NCBI GenBank assembly: GCA_903826205.1
Contig: CAIKDP010000294.1
Location: 1 to 53,711, forward strand
Length of the DNA: 53,711 nucleotides
Source of the DNA: Akkermansiaceae bacterium
Lineage (GTDB): Bacteria > Verrucomicrobiota > Verrucomicrobiia > Verrucomicrobiales > Akkermansiaceae
Reading direction: 5' to 3'
The notes under the pieces are model-generated. The model was not told the DNA's origin. It did not search any database and saw nothing but the letters and a program-made list of their open reading frames with translations. Position numbers and translations under genes: made by a program. Of the stretch, positions 8,757-18,755 are shown one piece after another; the first letter of the stretch is position 1, and every line of letters starts with the position of its first letter.

Positions 8757-10463
8757 ATGCCTCAGGAACCGAAAAATGAAGAATCGTCTGGAGCCGCAGC
8801 GCCTTTGCCCAAGGATCCCAATAAGGTCAGCGCCAAGCTGTCGAAAAAGAAGAAGTCTGAGAAAATGGCGGACAACCCGGAGAGATCCAACTCACCCACC
8901 GAGACGGAATCCTCGCCGGCCCCCTGCACCGCGTCTCGCCAGTTTCAACCTGAGACTCTCGCCCATCTTGCTCTCCAACTGCTGCAGCCTGAGTTGCCGA
9001 ATATGCGTGATTCGGATCGCCAGCTTTCGGTCCGAAGTTTCGACAATACCTATCGCGATGCATTGAAGCGGGCCGATTGGTTGCTCAAGGTTGCTGCCGA
9101 TATCTCCGATGAAGAAGTCCACGCCTACCAGCTATTTGATAAGGACTCAGAGCCAATGTCGTTTGGTTCGATTGCACAACGTTTTGCTGAGGTTTCCACC
9201 CAGTCGAAACCCGGGTTTAATGCTGTCAGGAACACGATTGGTGATCTTGTGGAGGAGCTTCTTAAAGAAGCTCAAAAAATCATCTGCGATGGTATAGAAT
9301 ACTATGAGACTCTCTTGAGCCTGAACTTGGGTTTTGCTATCGAGCTTGGCACACTTCGCCGGAGAATCAGGCGCCATATGACGTCCGTGATCCGAAGAAC
9401 GAAGCTCAACAGGGTCGTTAAGGATTTGGATGTGTTCGCCGAACAAGCCGCCCATGACTTTATCGAAAGAATTAAAATGGGAATAAGTAGTTTGAGAGAT
9501 CCATGGTGTGGGGATAATTCCATTTGTCCCTACGGCTATAAGACGTTCATTGAATACGTTTGTGATGGTCTCTCCTACGAGGAGTTCATGGGGCCAGGCA
9601 AGGCTGGAATGAAGCTTTCCCCTGACGATGCCAGCACGATTTTGGTGTATTTGAACAATGTTGCATCCGGCTCGATACCACTACCAAGGATGAAGGACGC
9701 ATTCAAGAAACTGAATTCATTGATCCAGCACAGATCAAACATACCAAAGAAGATCGCGGATGACATGAATGTGTGCTGCGAATTGCTCGATTCCGACGAA
9801 CCGGACATGAATGCAGTTAAGGAGTGCGCCACTCGCGCAGCCGCCGCCTTGGAACCTGTTCTGGATCATGGATTTTTCTGCAAGGTCTGGGAGAGGCTGA
9901 GCGTAACCGCTTTAAAGCAGGCACTGGTGGAACACTTGGAGACTGTGCGGTCCGAACAAGGAAATGAGAACGACCTGCATTATTCCGCCTTGGAACTAAT
10001 TCGACCACTGATCAGCGCGCTGGATGAAGCATCGTTGCTCGCGAAGCCTGATGCGGCTCCGGTTGCGCGCGCTAAATATCTTGATTTGCTAGATGAGGTC
10101 TCGTACTCGTCTGGGATCCTCCTTAATGAGCTCAAAGAACCAAAGTTGTCGGACGAACTGGACGTACTCCTTCAGACTTTCGAGACGGCTGCTATAGTTG
10201 GATTGCGTGCTTCTCCCGTGGGCGAGTGTGAATACCGTCGTCGGCTTGATGATCTGCTGAGTGATCAGCCAAAACTTTCAAGTACGCGTACGCGGAAAGT
10301 CCGGCCCTACTATATTTTCCTCTTCGCTGCCCAATCTGGACTCAAGAAGGACAAGCTCCTGAGAAGAAGTTCCGATTTGGCACCCTCGTTCAGAATGAAT
10401 CCCAGGGCCGACTTTTTCATGCCGATACTCAGATTCCCCCATGGCCCTTGGATGGACGTATAG
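8757..10463 (+). CDS. Orphan 568-residue helical protein, horizontally acquired
   Basis: An intact gene beginning with ATG 8757; the frame extends upstream to a TTG at 8733 with no better signal. The first 70 residues are Lys/Ser/Pro-rich and probably disordered (KLSKKKKSEKM). The rest appears almost wholly alpha-helical, with no membrane segment or signal peptide. Distinct segments include YRDALKRADWLLKVAADISD, TLRRRIRRHMTSVIRR and YDPW-like CPYGYKTFIEYV. I recognise no catalytic motif or family. Codon usage is visibly richer in A/T than the flanking genes, it contains no TTGTTAG motif, and it sits between a mobile cassette and a broken transposase, all signs of recent transfer. A role in defence or element maintenance is possible but unsupported. 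Confidence 0.75.
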   Translation: MPQEPKNEESSGAAAPLPKDPNKVSAKLSKKKKSEKMADNPERSNSPTETESSPAPCTASRQFQPETLAHLALQLLQPELPNMRDSDRQLSVRSFDNTYRDALKRADWLLKVAADISDEEVHAYQLFDKDSEPMSFGSIAQRFAEVSTQSKPGFNAVRNTIGDLVEELLKEAQKIICDGIEYYETLLSLNLGFAIELGTLRRRIRRHMTSVIRRTKLNRVVKDLDVFAEQAAHDFIERIKMGISSLRDPWCGDNSICPYGYKTFIEYVCDGLSYEEFMGPGKAGMKLSPDDASTILVYLNNVASGSIPLPRMKDAFKKLNSLIQHRSNIPKKIADDMNVCCELLDSDEPDMNAVKECATRAAAALEPVLDHGFFCKVWERLSVTALKQALVEHLETVRSEQGNENDLHYSALELIRPLISALDEASLLAKPDAAPVARAKYLDLLDEVSYSSGILLNELKEPKLSDELDVLLQTFETAAIVGLRASPVGECEYRRRLDDLLSDQPKLSSTRTRKVRPYYIFLFAAQSGLKKDKLLRRSSDLAPSFRMNPRADFFMPILRFPHGPWMDV

Positions 10464-10776
10464 ATAGGATGAAAGAACTGCCGTGAGGTCAAGCTGCAAT
10501 GATTGTGGGGGTGACGGGCGCGACATGAACGCAGACTGATCGTGCTGGGCAGTTGAGACGCCCACTAAAATTCTTGGGGCTATCGCGCCACTGTGCTCCA
10601 ATCTCGACTTCCGCCGATATGACTTGTTGGAGAACCCGCAATACTGGGCTGTGCCCACCTGCCGTACGGTGCTCGATACAACCCGCATCCCCCAACCCCC
10701 TCCGTTTTTAGCCGTCTCCGCAGGACCGGGCACACACTGGGCACAAATTCAGAATCCTAACATTCAGCAACACTCA
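10464..10776. other. Intergenic stretch, nothing recognised
   Basis: About 310 bases after the orphan gene without a supported gene, RNA or repeat. A minus-strand frame of 151 codons crosses it and the end of the orphan gene but looks like a shadow. Confidence 0.4.
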
Positions 10777-10801
10777 CAAAGCATTGCAATCCAATGCTTT
10801 G
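10777..10801. repeat. Perfect 10-bp stem-loop beside truncated RAYT
   Basis: CAAAGCATTG and its reverse complement CAATGCTTTG are separated by five bases. The hairpin is 8 bases beyond the stop of the truncated transposase, so it may be a REP-like target of that transposase or a terminator lacking a U-run. Confidence 0.5.
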
Positions 10802-10809
10802 CCGACATT

Positions 10810-11052
10810 TCAGGCAGCCGCCTTTATATGATTGCTCATCAGGCAATACGCCAGCACCCGGCACCCCGAAAAGTTCTCCTGCATCCGCATCAACGTCCGG
10901 AACTTCTCCTTGTCCTCCTTCCCAAACGCAAAGCGCCGGTCCACCACCCGCGTCACACAGTGGTAAATCACCGGCTTCTCCGTCGAATCCTTCCACGGTG
11001 CCAGCCAGCGTGTCCCTTTACTGTGGCCTCTTTGCGCTTTCATGCCCTTCAT
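10810..11052 (-). pseudogene. Truncated REP-associated tyrosine transposase (RAYT)
   Basis: An 80-codon fragment with the N-terminal half of a Y1/RAYT transposase: YHCVTRVVDRRFAFG, then EDKEKFRTLMRMQENFSG and VLAYCLMSNH. Intact family members continue with the HUH motif (SNHxH); here the frame diverges immediately after SNH into IKAAA and stops, so the second His, the catalytic Tyr and the whole C-terminal half are gone. It was presumably inactivated by deletion. A perfect hairpin lies beyond its end. It differs in sequence from the RAYT embedded in ispG, so at least two RAYT lineages have entered this genome. Confidence 0.85.
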
Positions 11053-11225
11053 GCCTCTACCCTACACACCAACGCTGTCCATGCAACACTTTATTCTATT
11101 ATTTGTCTGTGGCCAAGTATATGAAGGAAGTGGAGGAGAAAAAACAAGCTAAAAACAAGCTGGCAGAATCAAGCCACTCACCGGAATCATCGTCCAGACG
11201 GTCAGGAACTTCATCAACTCCGCGC

Positions 11226-13133
11226 TCACCCGGGATCCTCAGCTAGCCCGGCTAACCCGAGAGTCGTGTCCCCATCCCGGTCGCGCTTTCCCAACCAAAC
11301 CATGAGTATGGCAAGATCGGCTGGGGTGATGCCGGGGATGCGACCGGCCTGACCGAGGGTGGCGGGGCGGATTTGGGAGAAGCGGACTTGCGCCTCGAGC
11401 TTGAGGCCGCGGACAGTGGCGTAATCGAGATCTTCCGGCAGGCAACGACCTTCCTGGCGGGTCATACGGTCGATATGGGTTTGTTGGCGGCCGAGATGAC
11501 CTTCATACTTGAAATTCGTTTCGATGAGGGCCCAAAGTTCCACGTGGAACTCTTTTAGGAGATCGGCGGGCAGGGCAGCCCATGAATTTTCGCTGCGGCG
11601 GAGCCACTGGTCGAGCTTGATTCCCTCATGCGGGGTTTTCCGCACCCAATCGTCCGCACGCGCCAGTTCCACCCGTTTTACATCCACCCTCCGGACCCGC
11701 TCGCCGGACGCGAGGCCGATGGCGGCGGCGACCGGAGTGAGCCGGAGGTCGGCATTGTCTTGGCGCAACAACAGGCGGTATTCGGCCCGACTGGTGAACA
11801 TCCGGTAAGGTTCGGTGCAGCCGCGGGTGACCAGGTCATCGACCATCACCCCCAGATACGCCTGATCCCTCGCCAACACCCAGGGTGTTCTTCCCAACAC
11901 TTTGAGCGCCGCGTTGGCGCCGGCGATCAGTCCCTGGCCGGCCGCCTCCTCGTAGCCCGAGGTGCCATTGATCTGGCCGGCGAAATACAAACCCTCGATG
12001 CGCTTGGTTTCCAAGGTGGGCCGGAGCTGGGTGGGCGGGCAGTAATCATATTCGACGGCGTATCCCGGGCGGAGGATGGCGCATTGTTCCAAGCCGGGGA
12101 TGCTGCGCAGGAAAGCGAGCTGGACGGCGTAGGGCAGCGAGGTTGAAACGCCGTTGACGTAGTATTCGAGGGTATGCCGGCCTTCCGGTTCAAGAAACAC
12201 CTGATGCCGTTCTTTTTCGGCAAAACGCACCACCTTGTCCTCGATCGACGGGCAATAGCGCGGCCCCACCCCCTCGATCACCCCGCAATACAGCGGCGAT
12301 TGGTCGAGATTCTGGCGGATGATCTCATGGGTCGCCGAGTTCGTGTAGGTGATCCAGCACGGGACTTGTTCCACGTGGAACGTCGGGTCGCCCCAAGGGT
12401 TGAGAGTGAACAAATCGTCAGTCCCCCGCTCCAAGGTATCCGCCATGAAACTGAAGTGAGGCGGCTGGGCATCGCCCTCTTGCCGCTCGCAGCGGCTTAA
12501 ATCCAGCGAGCGGCCGTTGACGCGGCAGGGGGTGCCGGTTTTGAAGCGCGCGACCTCAAAGCCGAGACGGCGCAGGGCATCCGACACGCTGGAGCTGGCG
12601 TCGCCCATGCGGCCGCCGACCTCGTGGCGCAAACCGACGTGCATCAAGCCCCGCATAAAAGTGCCGGCGCTTAAAACCACCGCGCGCCCGGAAATTTCCA
12701 AGCCGAGGGAAGTCATCACGCCCTCGATTCGATCCCCCGTTACGCGCAAATCGGCCACGTTTCCCTGATGGAGATCCAGCCCCGGGGTGGCCTCCAGCAA
12801 GCGCTTCATTCGGAATTGGTAGGCTTTTTTATCGCACTGGGCACGCGGCGCACGGACAGACGGGCCCTTGGAGGCGTTGAGCATCCGCCATTGGATTCCG
12901 GTGGCGTCGGTGTTGAGTCCCATGGCCCCGCCAAGGGCATCGATTTCCCGGACCATGTGGCCTTTGGCGAGGCCGCCGACAGCCGGGTTGCAGGACATTT
13001 GGGCGATGGTATCGAGATTATGAGTGAGCAGCGCCACCTCGCAACCGAGCCGGGTCGCAGCCAAGGCGGCCTCGACACCGGCGTGGCCGGCGCCAATGAC
13101 AATCACATCGTAAGTCTTCGGGTATTTGAACAT
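11226..13133 (-). CDS. mnmG: tRNA uridine-5-carboxymethylaminomethyl modification enzyme MnmG (GidA)
   Basis: MnmG works with MnmE to add the carboxymethylaminomethyl group to U34 of tRNAs, using FAD, NADH, methylene-tetrahydrofolate and glycine. The 635-residue length is typical. The FAD-binding glycine motif is near the start ([19 protein letters not shown]), followed by the family hallmarks [26 protein letters not shown] and [28 protein letters not shown] and [18 protein letters not shown] sit in the second half, and the C-terminal helical domain ends with [16 protein letters not shown]. MnmE is not in the window. It shares direction with cdd upstream. Confidence 0.97.
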   Translation of the reverse strand: MFKYPKTYDVIVIGAGHAGVEAALAATRLGCEVALLTHNLDTIAQMSCNPAVGGLAKGHMVREIDALGGAMGLNTDATGIQWRMLNASKGPSVRAPRAQCDKKAYQFRMKRLLEATPGLDLHQGNVADLRVTGDRIEGVMTSLGLEISGRAVVLSAGTFMRGLMHVGLRHEVGGRMGDASSSVSDALRRLGFEVARFKTGTPCRVNGRSLDLSRCERQEGDAQPPHFSFMADTLERGTDDLFTLNPWGDPTFHVEQVPCWITYTNSATHEIIRQNLDQSPLYCGVIEGVGPRYCPSIEDKVVRFAEKERHQVFLEPEGRHTLEYYVNGVSTSLPYAVQLAFLRSIPGLEQCAILRPGYAVEYDYCPPTQLRPTLETKRIEGLYFAGQINGTSGYEEAAGQGLIAGANAALKVLGRTPWVLARDQAYLGVMVDDLVTRGCTEPYRMFTSRAEYRLLLRQDNADLRLTPVAAAIGLASGERVRRVDVKRVELARADDWVRKTPHEGIKLDQWLRRSENSWAALPADLLKEFHVELWALIETNFKYEGHLGRQQTHIDRMTRQEGRCLPEDLDYATVRGLKLEAQVRFSQIRPATLGQAGRIPGITPADLAILMVWLGKRDRDGDTTLGLAGLAEDPG

Positions 13134-13207
13134 CGTCCGCGAGGCACCCTAGCGCTTGAGGCGCGCCACTCAAGCACCGAAAACACGCGGCACCGGGCGG
13201 AGGCCTC

Positions 13208-13600
13208 TCACGCGAGACGATCCAGAATCCCGGCCGTTGCCCGTGGCAGCAATTCCTCCAAAGTGAACTCCAAGAGTTGGGTCCGGTTGGCCAGCAGGAT
13301 CCGTTGCACCCGAAATTCGGCCAGCACTTGCCGACAGGCCCCGCAGGGCGATATGGGGACGGCGGTGTCCGCCACCACGACCACCGCCATGAATTCGCGT
13401 GCGCCGGCTGCCACCGCCGAGTCGATGGCCACCCGTTCTGCGCAAAGGGTCAGGCCGTAAGAAAGATTTTCGACATTACAGCCGATAAAAATCCTGCCAT
13501 CGGCCGCCAAAACCGCCGCGCCGACTTGAAATTTCGAGTAAGGCGCGTAGGCTCGTTCGCGCCCCTGCCATGCGGCATGCAGCAGTGGGTTCCAATCCAT
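13208..13600 (-). CDS. cdd: Cytidine deaminase
   Basis: Deaminates cytidine and deoxycytidine to uridine and deoxyuridine in pyrimidine salvage. The 130-residue protein has the small homotetrameric-type layout: AYAPYSKFQVGAAVL near residue 18, the zinc-site CAERVA (Cys plus the proton-shuttling Glu) near residue 53 and SPCGACRQVL near residue 85 with two more Cys ligands. I chose the ATG at 13600 because family members begin just before this point; the longer frame reaching 13672 is unlikely. It lies 74 bases upstream of mnmG in the same direction. Confidence 0.93.
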   Translation of the reverse strand: MDWNPLLHAAWQGRERAYAPYSKFQVGAAVLAADGRIFIGCNVENLSYGLTLCAERVAIDSAVAAGAREFMAVVVVADTAVPISPCGACRQVLAEFRVQRILLANRTQLLEFTLEELLPRATAGILDRLA

Positions 13601-13701
13601 AACCCACTCTACATGGGCCCACCGGGCAGGCCAATAAAAATCCCCCGGCTGGCTTGAACTTTCCTCTCGCACATCGGCGAAAAACCCCTCACCTTCCCGC
13701 C

Positions 13702-14283
13702 ATGCAACGCACCCTTCCCATGCTTTTCATCCTTGCTCTGCTCGTGATCTTCCGCGCTCTGGGTGCGGCCTTCCCTGAAGCCATGCCCAATTTCCAACCG
13801 CTTGCGGCCTTGTTTTTCTGTGGCGCGCTGCTGGCCGGCAGCTGGCGTGGGTTTGCCATCCCTCTCGTCGCCTGGGCCATCAGCTACCCGCTGCCGCTCA
13901 TGTTCCTGAGTGACAGTCCTGTGACGGACCCAGCCTTTATGTTTCCCACCTTGGTCGCCTTCGCGGTGACCTTCGGCATCGGCAAATCTCTAGCCATGCG
14001 CTCCCTCCCCACCCTGCTCCTAGGCTCCATCAGCGCCGCCCTCGCTTTCCACCTCATTACCAACGGAGCCGCCTGGCTGTTGGATCCCCGCTATGCCAAG
14101 ACCCTCGGCGGCCTCACGCAATCCCTTTGGACAGGCGCTCCCGGCGCTCCGCTGCCTACTTGGATGTTCCTGCGTAACTTCGCTGCTGCCAACCTCCTTT
14201 TCACCGGGATTTTCCTGAGTGCCCGCCTCTGTCTGCCGCAACCTGTCACCGCGAAAGCCGTGCCATCCGCCCCGGCTTTTTGA
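13702..14283 (+). CDS. DUF6580 family membrane protein
   Basis: A 193-residue integral membrane protein with about five hydrophobic segments: TLPMLFILALLVIFRALGAA at the start, then PLAALFFCGALLAGSWRGF, VAWAISYPLPLMF, FPTLVAFAVTFGIG and a last near LLFTGIFLSARL. The GSWRGFAIPLVAWAISYPLP pattern is the signature of DUF6580, common in Verrucomicrobia and Bacteroidetes and resembling the S component of ECF-type transporters; that resemblance is my inference. The start is the ATG at 13702, directly before the first membrane segment. The stop overlaps the upstream extension of pdhA, so the two may be cotranscribed. Confidence 0.8.
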   Translation: MQRTLPMLFILALLVIFRALGAAFPEAMPNFQPLAALFFCGALLAGSWRGFAIPLVAWAISYPLPLMFLSDSPVTDPAFMFPTLVAFAVTFGIGKSLAMRSLPTLLLGSISAALAFHLITNGAAWLLDPRYAKTLGGLTQSLWTGAPGAPLPTWMFLRNFAAANLLFTGIFLSARLCLPQPVTAKAVPSAPAF

Positions 14284-14312
14284 GCCCGCCTCCTCCTCGC
14301 CCAGCCGCCCCC

Positions 14313-15389
14313 ATGACCCGCGCCTCCACGCCCGCCGTTGATTTCGCCGCATCCGCCATCAATCAAGCCCTCACCGCAGAGCAAAAAACCGGGCTTTTCG
14401 CCCTGATGGTCCGCATCCGCCGCTTTGAACAAGCGGCTCTCAAATACTACAACGCCGGCAAAATGGGTGGTTTCCTCCACCTCTACATCGGTCAGGAAGC
14501 GGTCGCCGTCGGCACCATATCCCTCGCCGGGCCCGATGACCACTTTATCACCGCCTACCGTGATCATGGCCACGCGCTCTCCGTCGGTATGGGCATGGAC
14601 GAGTGCATGGCGGAAATGTTTGGCAAACAAACCGGCTGCTCGAAGGGCAAAGGCGGTTCGATGCATTTTTTCGCACCAGATAAAAACTTCTGGGGTGGCC
14701 ACGGCATTGTCGCCGGCCAGACGCCGCTGGGCCTTGGCCTTGCCTTCGGTCTCAAGTATTTGGGCCGCGAAGGCTGTTGCCTGTGCTATCTGGGCGATGG
14801 TGCGGTCAACCAGGGCACCTTTCACGAATCGCTCAACCTCTCCGGCCTGTTTGAAATTCCGGTCGTGTTTGTCATCGAAAACAACGGCTACTCGATGGGT
14901 ACCTCCCAGCAACGGTCGTCCGCCTATCAGGGTTGCCTCGCCCAGCGTGCGGAAGCCTACGGCATCGCCTGGGATGTCATTGATGGTTCCGACGTTTACG
15001 AAGTCCGCGCCAAAACCCACGTCGCCATGGAGCGTGCCCGCAAAACCCACAAACCCACGCTCCTCGAAATCGACACCTACCGTTATTACGGCCACAGCGT
15101 CGCGGATGCCAACGCCAAAAAATACCGCACGCCCGAGGAAATCGAGAACTACAAGCAAAACCACGATCCCATCACCCTGCTGCGCCGCCGCCTCATCAGC
15201 GAAGGCATTCTCACCGAAGCCGCCGCGGATGCCATCCAGCAGGCGGCCGCCGAGGAAGCGGCCGCCGCCGTCAGATTTGCCGACGACTCCCCGGCCCCCA
15301 CGCTCGCCGACGTCAGCACCGATGTTTACTGGGAGACGGATCACGCCACCCCGGCCTCCAGGATCGGGCGCCACTTCTTCAACGACTAA
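14313..15389 (+). CDS. pdhA: Pyruvate dehydrogenase E1 component alpha subunit
   Basis: Together with the beta subunit this thiamine-diphosphate enzyme decarboxylates pyruvate and acetylates the lipoyl arm of E2. The 358-residue alpha chain shows YIGQEAVAVG, TAYRDHGHAL, the TPP/Mg motif GDGAVNQGTFHESLN ending in FVIENN about 30 residues later, and the loop TYRYYGHSVADANAKKYR that corresponds to the phosphorylation loop of eukaryotic E1. The start at ATG 14313 is preferred over 14280, which lies inside the preceding gene's stop. pdhB follows after 33 bases. Confidence 0.95.
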   Translation: MTRASTPAVDFAASAINQALTAEQKTGLFALMVRIRRFEQAALKYYNAGKMGGFLHLYIGQEAVAVGTISLAGPDDHFITAYRDHGHALSVGMGMDECMAEMFGKQTGCSKGKGGSMHFFAPDKNFWGGHGIVAGQTPLGLGLAFGLKYLGREGCCLCYLGDGAVNQGTFHESLNLSGLFEIPVVFVIENNGYSMGTSQQRSSAYQGCLAQRAEAYGIAWDVIDGSDVYEVRAKTHVAMERARKTHKPTLLEIDTYRYYGHSVADANAKKYRTPEEIENYKQNHDPITLLRRRLISEGILTEAAADAIQQAAAEEAAAAVRFADDSPAPTLADVSTDVYWETDHATPASRIGRHFFND

Positions 15390-15422
15390 TCTAGTACTAT
15401 TTCAATAGTAACTCACGCCCAC

Positions 15423-16409
<987 letters not shown>

Positions 16410-16505
16410 CCGGCTGACACTTCACAAAAAAAATCCACAATCTCTGAGCCAAATCCCTTGTTTTTCATTGCCAAAGTCGTCGGCGTTCCTACTCTGTCGC
16501 TGCAC

Positions 16506-16577
16506 ATGAACCGCCTAATCGCAGCCACCGCTATTGCCGCCATTGCATTTGCCCTTGCCTCCTGCTGTTGCATGTGA
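16506..16577 (+). CDS. Tiny Cys-rich lipoprotein-like peptide, 23 residues
   Basis: A 24-codon frame encoding MNRLIAATAIAAIAFALA followed by SCCCM. It has a basic n-region, a hydrophobic core and a lipobox-like LASC, so cleavage would leave only a lipidated Cys-Cys-Cys-Met. It sits between pdhB and another small lipoprotein that has a similar signal (LGFSSCC). Entericidin-like lipoproteins are comparably small but longer. No promoter or strong Shine-Dalgarno is evident; the case rests on the signal-peptide pattern. Confidence 0.5.
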   Translation: MNRLIAATAIAAIAFALASCCCM

Positions 16578-16621
16578 CCTGAATAAGCACCCTCTCAACC
16601 CAACCAATAACTGACCAAGAC

Positions 16622-17026
16622 ATGAAGAATTTACTCTCGCTTGTTTCCCTCATGGCCGTTTCCCTGGGCTTTTCGTCCTGCTGCTCCATGTTTGGCAAAT
16701 TCAACCAAACGGCCGGCTACCGGGTGGATACCTACCAAGTGAAAACTTGCAGATACGAGCTGGTCACCGAACAAGTGGTCATCAAGGGTGGTTCCAAGAG
16801 CTGCAAGGACGGCTTGGTCGTAACCAACACGAAAAAGGTGCCCATTTACAAGACCGTCACCAAAAAAACCCGGATCAAATGTGATGCCGGTCCTCACTTC
16901 TTCTGCCCGCAGAAAGATTGTGGTGGCATGCTTTCCGATTCCGCCCTCAGCATGGTCACGGCCCAGAATGCCAGTGGCAGCCCTGCCATCGGCTTGGTGC
17001 CGACCATGAAAAAGCTGGCTCCCTGA
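16622..17026 (+). CDS. Small predicted lipoprotein
   Basis: A 134-residue protein with a lipoprotein signal (MKNLLSLVSLMAVSLGF then SSCC). The mature part is about 115 residues and contains paired cysteines (VKTCRYELVTEQVV, KSCKDG, RIKCDAG, FFCPQKDC) that may form disulfides in the periplasm. A VxTxKKVPIYKTVTKKT stretch resembles a tandem of short beta repeats. I recognise no named family. It is inserted between pdhB and the E2 gene and is followed by a good intrinsic terminator, so it is probably its own transcription unit. Confidence 0.7.
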   Translation: MKNLLSLVSLMAVSLGFSSCCSMFGKFNQTAGYRVDTYQVKTCRYELVTEQVVIKGGSKSCKDGLVVTNTKKVPIYKTVTKKTRIKCDAGPHFFCPQKDCGGMLSDSALSMVTAQNASGSPAIGLVPTMKKLAP

Positions 17027-17048
17027 AGCCGCCTTTGAATGCTTTGCC

Positions 17049-17083
17049 AAGCGCGGTGTTGCCTCTGCACGCCGCGCTTTTTT
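17049..17083 (+). terminator. Rho-independent terminator
   Basis: AAGCGCGGTG pairs with CGCCGCGCTT (one G-T pair) across an 11-base loop, followed directly by a run of T. It lies 22 bases after the lipoprotein stop and before the E2 gene. Confidence 0.8.
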
Positions 17084-17165
17084 CGTCGTCACCAAGCTGC
17101 AAAAAGGCTCGCACAATCCCGCCATTGCGCCATCCTGCCGTTGAAACTTCATCACCTATCAAGCC

Positions 17166-18491
17166 ATGCCTGTGAACATCGATATGCCTAAACTCTCGGA
17201 TACCATGACTGAGGGTACCCTCCTCAAGTGGCACAAGAAAGTCGGCGATACCATTGAAATAGGCGACATTCTGGCGGAAATCGAAACCGACAAAGCCACC
17301 ATGGAGATGGAAGCCTTCGACGATGGAGTGCTCACCGATATCCTGGTCAAGGAAGGGGAAAAAGTTCCTATTGGCGGTGTTCTCGCTATTTTGAATGGCA
17401 GTTCCACCGGCACTCCAAGGGTGCCGACACCGCCCACACCTGCGACGACCCTCACCCCACTTCCCTCCGTTCCGGCGCCGGTTGTTTCCAGCCTGCCCAC
17501 ACCAGCCTCTGGCAGCGACCCACAACCCGCGGGAGAGCGGATAAAGATCTCGCCGCTGGCCCGCAAACTCGCCGAAGAGCGCAAACTCGACCTGAGCACC
17601 CTCACCGGCACCGGACCGGGCGGTCGCATCGTAGCGGAGGACATCGAAGCGGCAGTCTCACACAAACCCCCCGTTGTGCCCTCATCGGAAGCCAACGCGG
17701 CAGCCGCACTCACCGCATCTATCAAAGCCAAAGCCGCGATGGCGCCTGCCCAACTCCCTGCTGCTGCGGCACCCCAAGCGCTCCTGCCCATCGTCCGTGA
17801 CGGTGATACGACCCTTCCGTTGAGTTCCATGCGGCATGTCATCGCCTCGCGGCTGCTCATATCCAAGCAAACCATCCCGCATTTCTACCTCCACCTTGAA
17901 GCCGACGCCGCGCCTCTGACGGATCTGCGCAAGCTCATCAACGACCAGACCCTTGCAACCCACGGCAACAAATACACGCTCAACGATTTCATTCTGCTAG
18001 CCGTCATCCATGCCGCCAAAGCGGTACCAGCGATCAACGCGTCATTTGCAGGCGATTCGATCGTGAGATTTCAACACATCGGTCTTGCCATTGCGGTCTC
18101 GATTGATGACGGCCTGGTCACTCCTGTGATCAAACTGGCGGAAACCAAATCGTTGCTCACCCTGTCCCGCGAGGTCAAGGATCTCGCGAGCCGGGCCAAG
18201 GAACGCAAACTCAAGCCGGACGAATTCGACGGCGGCACCCTCACTGTCACCAACCTTGGTGCCTGGGGCATCCAATCGTTTGATGCCATCATCAACCCGC
18301 CACAAGCCGCCATTCTGGCCATCGGTGCCATCCTCGAAAAACCCGTCGTCAAGGACGGCCTGGTGGTCCCCGGTTTGCGCATGGACCTCGGCCTCTCCTG
18401 TGACCATCGCGTGATCGATGGGGCCACCGGAGCTCAATTTCTAGCCGAGGTCAAACGTCTCGTCGAGCACCCCGCCATGATGCTGCTCTGA
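17166..18491 (+). CDS. pdhC: Dihydrolipoamide acetyltransferase (pyruvate dehydrogenase E2)
   Basis: E2 accepts the acetyl group from E1 on a lipoyl lysine and passes it to CoA. The 441-residue protein has one lipoyl domain (residues 1-78, lipoyl Lys43 in EIETDKATMEM), a Pro/Thr/Ala linker, a peripheral subunit-binding domain (about 122-158, ISPLARKLAEERKLDLSTL) and a second Ala/Pro linker. The catalytic domain (about 210-441) ends with the active-site LSCDHRVIDGATGA. The dihydrolipoamide dehydrogenase (E3) gene is not in the window. E1 genes lie upstream but separated by a terminator, so E2 may have its own promoter. Confidence 0.96.
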   Translation: MPVNIDMPKLSDTMTEGTLLKWHKKVGDTIEIGDILAEIETDKATMEMEAFDDGVLTDILVKEGEKVPIGGVLAILNGSSTGTPRVPTPPTPATTLTPLPSVPAPVVSSLPTPASGSDPQPAGERIKISPLARKLAEERKLDLSTLTGTGPGGRIVAEDIEAAVSHKPPVVPSSEANAAAALTASIKAKAAMAPAQLPAAAAPQALLPIVRDGDTTLPLSSMRHVIASRLLISKQTIPHFYLHLEADAAPLTDLRKLINDQTLATHGNKYTLNDFILLAVIHAAKAVPAINASFAGDSIVRFQHIGLAIAVSIDDGLVTPVIKLAETKSLLTLSREVKDLASRAKERKLKPDEFDGGTLTVTNLGAWGIQSFDAIINPPQAAILAIGAILEKPVVKDGLVVPGLRMDLGLSCDHRVIDGATGAQFLAEVKRLVEHPAMMLL

Positions 18492-18755
18492 TGAATATGT
18501 TATTTTTGAACCCCTAAGATCTTCTTCTTCATAGTGTGAACAAACCTATGTTAGAGTCGTTCCACACCCTCATCATGCGGGTTCCACGCATAGAACAACT
18601 TGCGAAAGACTCCCGGCAGATTCATGGCAACATCGATACAGCCGGAGCAGACACCGGATGCCCACAAAATATTCCGGCTTATTCACAACCTTTGGTCTAA
18701 CTCTTCTGGCCAAGGCTCATTGCAACCGATGTTTAATCCGCAACCTGACATACTG

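Noticed and set aside
10278-10733. 151-codon minus-strand frame
   Set aside because: It covers the end of the orphan gene and the gap, with no protein-family character.
11120-11246. Short plus-strand frame starting MKEVEEKKQAKNK
   Set aside because: It overlaps the end of mnmG and is low-complexity; no support for expression.
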